A stretch of DNA of 43,846 nt from Porphyromonadaceae bacterium UBA7555 (lineage in GTDB: Bacteria > Bacteroidota > Bacteroidia > Bacteroidales > Muribaculaceae): contig DLLT01000015.1 of NCBI GenBank assembly GCA_002478045.1, forward strand, positions 1-43,846, read 5' to 3'. Below, piece after piece: positions 39,038 through 43,846 of this stretch. Every line of letters begins with the position of its first letter. Position 1 is the stretch's first letter. The notes under the pieces were generated by a model. That model was not told the origin of the DNA. It searched no databases and saw nothing but the letters and a program-made list of their open reading frames with translations. A program made the position numbers and the translations under genes.

Positions 39038-39626
39038 CGCCGCCTTGTATTTCGATGGTGTCTCGGCATGCCTCCTCGCGTGCCATACGGCGGCGCGCAA
39101 GACCCAGGAGGGCGCTCTCAAGGCCTCCGCCTATGCCGAAGACGGTAAGGGCACTGCCGGTGAGGATGTTGACCGTCGGCTCGCCAAATCCGCCGACAAA
39201 TACCAAGACGGCGCATACGACCATCACTCCCGGTACGGCGTACAACCACATGGGCATACGCACGGGACGCGTGCCGTAGGCCAGTATCCACAGCTGTACC
39301 AGCGCCCCCAGCAGCACCAGGATGCCGAACATCGGGGCGATGAGCCGCGTAAAGGTATCGTTAAACACAAACATACTTATGCCCAGCAGCAAGGCCGCCA
39401 CACTTACTATCCATCCGAAGACCAGGGCGGCGCCGCGCTTACGCGGCTGCCCTTCGCGGTCTTTGCCGCCAATGTACAGCACGATGTCCACCAGAGCCGA
39501 AATCACAAAGGTGATACCGCCCACGGTAACTATGCCCGACCCGGTGATGGTGTCGTGACATATTATCAGGATTAGTCCCATGGCAAGGATTATGACGCCT
39601 GCCAGTAGTGTCGAAGTTGCTTTCAT
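39024..39626 (-). CDS. DUF308-family integral membrane protein
   Basis: 200 residues with six predicted membrane segments in three hairpins, for example VIILAMGLILIICHDTI, GITFVISALVDIVLYI, LVFGWIVSVAALLLGISMFV and LYAVPGVMVVCAVLVFVGG. The pattern matches the DUF308 (HdeD-like) family of unknown function. A charged C-terminal tail (RRRMAREEACRD) is cytoplasmic by the positive-inside rule. The downstream HAD gene starts inside its last codons, so the two are probably co-translated. A -7 box (TACTTTTG, 39725-39718) lies 92 nt upstream. Confidence 0.85.
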   Translation of the reverse strand: MKATSTLLAGVIILAMGLILIICHDTITGSGIVTVGGITFVISALVDIVLYIGGKDREGQPRKRGAALVFGWIVSVAALLLGISMFVFNDTFTRLIAPMFGILVLLGALVQLWILAYGTRPVRMPMWLYAVPGVMVVCAVLVFVGGFGEPTVNILTGSALTVFGIGGGLESALLGLARRRMAREEACRDTIEIQGGDVER

Positions 39627-39717
39627 CTGTGTTCGAGTGTATTTATATGTCTGAATGTAATGTCTGTCTTGCGTAAAGTGTTATAGTATAAACCTTATAA
39701 TATAAATATGTGTTCTG

Positions 39718-39725
39718 CAAAAGTA
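39718..39725 (-). promoter_or_regulatory. Probable -7 box of the DUF308/HAD pair
   Basis: TACTTTTG on the minus strand, fitting TAnnTTTG. A -33 TTTG is not evident at 20 bp because that position falls just before the 9-mer array. Confidence 0.45.
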
Positions 39726-39754
39726 CATAAATAATTTGGAAAAAACAGCACTCT

Positions 39755-39952
39755 GAGAATTATGAGAATAACGGAAATTATGAGAGTAATGGGAGTTTTG
39801 GGTGCAATGGGAATAATGGGAGTTTTGAGAATAATAGAAGTAATGTAAAGCTCCTATGATTGCTCCCATGATTGCTCCTATGATTCCCATGATTCCCATT
39901 GCGCCCATCGCTCCCATCGCGCCCATGATTCCCATGATTCCCATTGCCTTGA
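39755..39952. repeat. Large head-to-head 9-mer arrays (GGGAATAAT / ATTCCCATG)
   Basis: Ten nonamers of type GAGAATAAT/GGGAGTTTT (39755-39844), a short gap, then about eleven nonamers of opposite sense (TGATTCCCA, CGCTCCCAT; 39851-39952). Together about 200 bp of inverted low-complexity sequence between divergent genes. Its minus-strand translation gives an artefactual Met-Gly-Ile repeat frame. Confidence 0.9.
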
Positions 39953-40077
39953 TCATCATCAATTATTACAAAACAAGAACTCAAAGGGGCATAATGCCGC
40001 AATTTTGGTAATGTTTTTGTAGCATTATTTTCCACAAAAATATATGTATTTTACTCCAATCACTGCTTTTATTTCCG

Positions 40078-40085
40078 TACTTTTG
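40078..40085 (+). promoter_or_regulatory. Possible -7 box for the large secreted protein gene
   Basis: TACTTTTG fits TAnnTTTG. No clear TTTG 20 bp upstream. If used, it would give an unusually long leader of about 500 nt before the ATG at 40593. Confidence 0.4.
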
Positions 40086-40592
40086 CACACAGAAGCGGAA
40101 AAAGGATTTATGCCATTACCGTGATACCCGAGCGCTATGCAGCGCCTCGGAGATACGGAAGGTGTGGTGTTGTCTGCAAGTGCGTCATCGCACGCACGCC
40201 GCTTCGGATTGCTCTCGTCACTCGGCGGACGCAATATTTTTGTCAAAGTCGGCCACGACCATCCGCAGGAGATGTCCCGGACCATTAAAGATGCTTATTG
40301 CGGCTGTCTGTTCCTCAAATTGGCGCTATGCGTCAATATCTTCTATTACCAACCCTATAGACCGTATGTATACCTTAAACATCCGTGCACTATAAAGGCA
40401 TTTCGACTCTCGCCAAGGGCGAACGCACCGTCCCCCGAAAGGCTTGGCCGCGGCTCTCGCAGCAACCGACAATCCTCGATTGCAACATCGTCCGACAACG
40501 ACACCCGACACCACGACCCCCGAGTGCGGAGGCTGCTTAAAATTTGAATATAAATAATAATCTAAAAACAATAAACAACTTTTTTTAACAAC
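40086..40592. other. 500-base non-coding stretch before the secreted FN3 protein
   Basis: No convincing gene. Short frames exist on both strands (for example 40137-40547) but without family similarity or start context. A small hairpin (CCGAGCGCT / AGCGCCTCGG, 40128-40150) lies near the possible transcription start. The last 40 bases are A/T-rich, as is usual just before Bacteroidetes start codons. I see no array in this part. Confidence 0.5.
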
Positions 40593-43500
40593 ATGAGACT
40601 TAGAAGGATACTCTTATCTATGACGGCATTCGCCCTGGCGCTCTCCACGGCCATCCCGGCCTCCGCCACCGCGTTTACCATCCCCGCAGGCAGCACCACC
40701 TCCTGCAAGAAAAACGTCTCCCCGGTCAAAGACTGGTGGCCCAACAGCGGCAATAGCAATGACATAAAAAATATCAAAGCTGTTGATATGGCAGTTGACC
40801 AATACGGATACGTATGGGTCATTGTCCAAAATGGAAACATGCAAACTGCATCAAGCTTCACCATCCAAATCATCGATGGGACGACATTCAAGCGCAAGAA
40901 ATCAATAAAAGCCTCAGACGCCGGAGTTACAGATGCCTCAAATAGTAGCAGCTATGCACTTGCAAGCATCCGTAGAATGGGAGATTGCATCGTCGCCCAT
41001 GGCGGCAACTCCTATGGAACGACAGAACAAAACGTATACATTTGGAAGTGCAATAGCGATCTGACTAAAGTTGGCAAGCCCACCGTAAAAAGCATAGGAA
41101 GCGTTAAATACGGTCTTGGCTTTGGCGTCTATGGAGACACCTCAGATGGCAAGCTATATTTCTTAGGCGCTGACGGCAACAACACGATGAACTCCCATAC
41201 CATAAAAAGTGAAAGCACCATCGGCTCGGCCTCAACGGTGAACATTGACATTACTCGTACAAGTGGGCGAATGGCATATGTCGAACCCCAAAGTGATGGA
41301 TCTTTTTGGGTCAAAAATTCGAATACCTATGGCATCCATTACAATGCCAACGGAACAAAAAAAGAAGAATTCACAAGCACAAATATGAGCGGAAAAAATG
41401 GCTGCGGCCAGCGTCATTTCACTTTCAAAGGCCAGAAACTCGCTTTGTGTATGAATTACACCGGCAACACATGGATATCACCAACTCTTTCGCTCATTGA
41501 CTACACTTCCGGAGTAGGTGACGGACAGATAAACATTCTCAAAGATGAAGCAGTAAAGCTGTCCAGCCACAAACAAGACGCTATCAATTTTACCGCCTGT
41601 GACTACTTAATTCCAACGGCCGACAAGCACCTGATTCTGTATGGCCTTGACTGCGACGGCGGTATCGTACGCGTCGAATATGACGAGACATCGAAGAAGC
41701 CGGCCATAGTGGCCAATTTCAAGGCCGAAGCCAAGTGGGACGGCGCCGAGCAGAAAGTCACCCTGAGCTGGGATGCGGCTGCCAAAGCCACCTCCTATAG
41801 CGTACTATATTATACCGATGACGAAAAGAAAGCCGTAGAAGTCTACAAAGGCAGCGAAACGACCTGCACACTTGACTTGGCCATAGGCGGCGGCAAGAAA
41901 CATCATTACAAAGTCAAGGGCGTCAACGCCGACGGCGAGAGCGAGAAGAGCTCCTACGCATCGACCTACGATGCCGGCTTCGGCAATATCGTCCTGTCGG
42001 CATCGATGGATCCTCAAGACGCCACCTCCACGGCCAAGCTGGAATGGAACGCCCCCACCGGCGGCACACTCAAGGATTATACCCTGGTCAAGGTGATCGA
42101 GAAGACACCCGCCGGCGGAACCGCCACCACGACCAAAGAGGATTTTAAAACCATACCGGCCGGAACGACCAAGTACGACATCCCCAACTTCTCGTCGCAG
42201 ACGTCCGTAACCGAGAACGGCGTCAAATACAGCGTGACCACCTCGCTGTACATCCGCGCCAAAATGGCACAGACCGTCACAACCAAGGACTACGAGAAGA
42301 CCAATACGGCAGTCTCCAACACCGTGACACCCAGTGCCGCCGGAGCACCCTACTTCACCAACGTGACCACATATAAGGGCCGCCGCACCGTCGCCCTATC
42401 CTGGGCTGTGCAGTCCCCCACCAACCTCAAATACTACGAATTGTACCGCGACGGCATCCGCATCCTCAACAACACCGATGCCGGCTCGTACATCGACACC
42501 GACCTCCCCGACGGCACATACACCTATCAAATAATCGCCTACTGGGAGCAGAACGGCAACAAATACGTCACCCGCTCCACCACCGTGTCCGCCTCCATCA
42601 AGTACGAGTCCGACGTGTCCACCTACATCTTGGACACCATCTACGACTACCCCATCATGACCAATGACGAGTGGGTCGCAGCCGGACAGCCCGCCGATGC
42701 CGTTGTGGCCAAGGGATGGTTTGCAAATGCCAAGACACACGTCGGTGCATGGGGCGCTCCCGGCGATGTATATCGTCAGGCACAGTTCTACAACGGCAAG
42801 TGGTATATTGCACAGCTGACTGCGCGAACCGAGCTATCCTCCGGCGGCAATTACATTCCCAACAACTATAATGATCTCCCCTCCGGCACAACATCCGACA
42901 AATACGAAAACGACTGGAAAGGCCACATTTACTCTATAGGCGCCGATGAAGCCACTATTCGCACCATAGGCACCGCCGGCACAAGAGAGAATGACACCTA
43001 CGGTCTGGAAAACCAGTCCATAGCCGTGGACGAAGGCGGCATGTTCTGGCATCGTGTCACCAACGGCGGCGCTCTCAACAGCACAAACGTATTCTATCGT
43101 CCTGTAAAATACCTCAAAGGTAATATACTCCTATCTTATGGAGGACAAGACTTCTACGGATGGGAAAAGAGCATTGATGACCCTACAACCACTGCGAATG
43201 AAGGCGCTAAACAGCAGTACTACCGCACACACTATATGTCGGCAGGCGGTAACGCCGCCAAGGGTACGGGCTATGTACTGCTGGCTATGAACAAGACGCC
43301 TATTACTTACAAGGTTGATCTTAACACCGGTGGCGGCTCAATGAAGGCCATCACGCAGTTTAGCGCACCTTATAAGGACATTAAAGTCGTCGATAAGAAC
43401 GGAGTAGAAAAAGACTCCGACCCTATGGGCTCGACCGAAAACTACTCCTACCCCGTAGCAGGTCGCAACGCCTTCATCCACACCGTACGCGGCATCGGCA

Positions 43501-43846
43501 CATGGTACGTAGACGCCAACACTGCCAAATATACTCTGATGTACTCGAACTCTGCCGACGTAACCCAGTCCGGCGGCGTAACCTTCACGTACAACAACGA
43601 GTTGTTTGTACTGCACCCCTCGAGCATTCGCAGTAACAGTCCCGGTAACTTCGTCATTGATATGGTACAGCGCAAGGCCGGCGAGACAGCCGCCACCGTC
43701 GTACCCTCCAAGGACAACCTGATACCCACCGTAGCCAATAAGCTGGACGAAATCACCGCCTTCAAAGCCGGTAACTCCAACGCCAGCTGGTACGGAGCCG
43801 AGTACAGCGCCGCAGACGAATGTGTATACATCTACCAGTACGTTCC
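40593..43846 (+). CDS. Large secreted FN3-domain protein, 3' end beyond the window
   Basis: Open from the ATG at 40593 to the right edge (1084 codons, no stop). Signal peptide MRLRRILLSMTAFALALSTA with a PASA cleavage region at about 28. Residues about 50-365 form a beta-rich region with propeller-like repeats (YGYVWVIVQNG, YLIPTADKHLILYG). Three FN3-like domains follow at about 369-465, 468-580 and 584-675 (WDAAAKATSYSVLYYTD, LEWNAPTGGTLKDYTLVKV, LSWAVQSPTNLKYYELYRDG). Beyond about 690 is a second beta-rich region (WVAAGQPADAVVAKGWF onward), probably another propeller, ending in VYIYQYV at the edge. The build resembles the other two large secreted proteins here; a T9SS tail is expected but not visible. 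Confidence 0.85.
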   Translation, partial: MRLRRILLSMTAFALALSTAIPASATAFTIPAGSTTSCKKNVSPVKDWWPNSGNSNDIKNIKAVDMAVDQYGYVWVIVQNGNMQTASSFTIQIIDGTTFKRKKSIKASDAGVTDASNSSSYALASIRRMGDCIVAHGGNSYGTTEQNVYIWKCNSDLTKVGKPTVKSIGSVKYGLGFGVYGDTSDGKLYFLGADGNNTMNSHTIKSESTIGSASTVNIDITRTSGRMAYVEPQSDGSFWVKNSNTYGIHYNANGTKKEEFTSTNMSGKNGCGQRHFTFKGQKLALCMNYTGNTWISPTLSLIDYTSGVGDGQINILKDEAVKLSSHKQDAINFTACDYLIPTADKHLILYGLDCDGGIVRVEYDETSKKPAIVANFKAEAKWDGAEQKVTLSWDAAAKATSYSVLYYTDDEKKAVEVYKGSETTCTLDLAIGGGKKHHYKVKGVNADGESEKSSYASTYDAGFGNIVLSASMDPQDATSTAKLEWNAPTGGTLKDYTLVKVIEKTPAGGTATTTKEDFKTIPAGTTKYDIPNFSSQTSVTENGVKYSVTTSLYIRAKMAQTVTTKDYEKTNTAVSNTVTPSAAGAPYFTNVTTYKGRRTVALSWAVQSPTNLKYYELYRDGIRILNNTDAGSYIDTDLPDGTYTYQIIAYWEQNGNKYVTRSTTVSASIKYESDVSTYILDTIYDYPIMTNDEWVAAGQPADAVVAKGWFANAKTHVGAWGAPGDVYRQAQFYNGKWYIAQLTARTELSSGGNYIPNNYNDLPSGTTSDKYENDWKGHIYSIGADEATIRTIGTAGTRENDTYGLENQSIAVDEGGMFWHRVTNGGALNSTNVFYRPVKYLKGNILLSYGGQDFYGWEKSIDDPTTTANEGAKQQYYRTHYMSAGGNAAKGTGYVLLAMNKTPITYKVDLNTGGGSMKAITQFSAPYKDIKVVDKNGVEKDSDPMGSTENYSYPVAGRNAFIHTVRGIGTWYVDANTAKYTLMYSNSADVTQSGGVTFTYNNELFVLHPSSIRSNSPGNFVIDMVQRKAGETAATVVPSKDNLIPTVANKLDEITAFKAGNSNASWYGAEYSAADECVYIYQYV

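Noticed and set aside
1493..39952. Tandem arrays as CRISPR loci
   Set aside because: Units are 7 or 9 nt with no unique spacers, and there are no cas genes.
39681..39962. Small Met-Gly-Ile/Ala repeat protein on the minus strand
   Set aside because: It is the translation of the nonamer array, with no family match and no stable start context; the same array gives open frames elsewhere.
40137..40547. 136-codon frame upstream of the secreted FN3 protein
   Set aside because: No recognisable domain, no promoter at the right distance, and a composition unlike neighbouring genes; more likely leader or spacer sequence.

Overview
The window reads as a chromosomal segment of an anaerobic, gut-type member of the order Bacteroidales, probably Muribaculaceae or a close relative (the family is inference). 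The evidence is: Bacteroidetes-type promoters (TTTG at -33, TAnnTTTG at -7, about 20 bp apart) before many genes and the tRNA; no Shine-Dalgarno leaders; proteins ending in type IX secretion sorting tails; a two-gene glycine-lipid acyltransferase operon; a short ferredoxin-less IorA; and the 29-residue AURKAIP1/COX24-type ribosomal peptide. I see no insertion sequence, prophage, CRISPR array or rRNA.

Layout. 0-1.3 kb: the 5' tip of a leftward gene and class II fructose-bisphosphate aldolase. 1.7-5.8 kb, rightward: the glycine/ornithine-lipid acyltransferase pair, an ArgC-like protein without its catalytic cysteine, and a membrane acyltransferase. 6.1-12.1 kb, rightward: envelope-sugar genes (UDP-glucose dehydrogenase, sugar aminotransferase, GDP-mannose dehydratase, GDP-fucose synthase, WecA/MraY-like phosphosugar transferase). 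12.1-15.0 kb: a metallo-beta-lactamase-fold hydrolase and class I fumarase. 15.3-18.2 kb, leftward: a large secreted CUB/FN3 protein. 18.4-23.2 kb, leftward: iorA, iorB, an aminotransferase and a CoA-transferase, together a likely oxidative route from (aromatic) amino acids to aryl-acetates. 23.8-29.4 kb: a second polysaccharide locus (EpsG/Wzy-like polymerase, acyltransferase, two GT4 glycosyltransferases, a PglC-like phosphosugar transferase) split by a tRNA with anticodon CAU. 29.6-30.1 kb: an ECF-type sigma factor with a candidate small RNA upstream. 30.8-34.5 kb: a secreted glucosaminidase/propeller protein. 34.9-37.9 kb, leftward: RNase E/G, the tiny ribosomal peptide and HU. 38.2-39.6 kb: a HAD phosphatase and a DUF308 membrane protein. 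40.6 kb to the end: the start of a large secreted FN3 protein, cut by the window edge.

The most unusual thing is not a gene. Most spacers in 1.5-15.2 kb and 29.4-40 kb hold short tandem arrays from a few families: a 7-mer (ATTCNAC, often next to a GCGCAGCCC tag), a 9-mer (CTAARGNCC), a second 9-mer (GGGAATAAT-like, often head-to-head so that it folds into long hairpins), and a third 9-mer (TATAACAGC / GCTATAATA). They sit in 5' leaders, between operon genes and at gene ends. In two genes (the MBL hydrolase at both ends, the HAD phosphatase near its C-terminus) the 7-mer array is translated as part of the protein. Other points of interest are an ArgC pseudoenzyme, two structured-RNA candidates, a tRNA terminator whose T-tract supplies the -33 box of the next promoter, and a glycosyltransferase promoter placed so that its mRNA should be nearly leaderless.

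All calls were made by reading the sequence. No database search, folding program or codon statistics were run.
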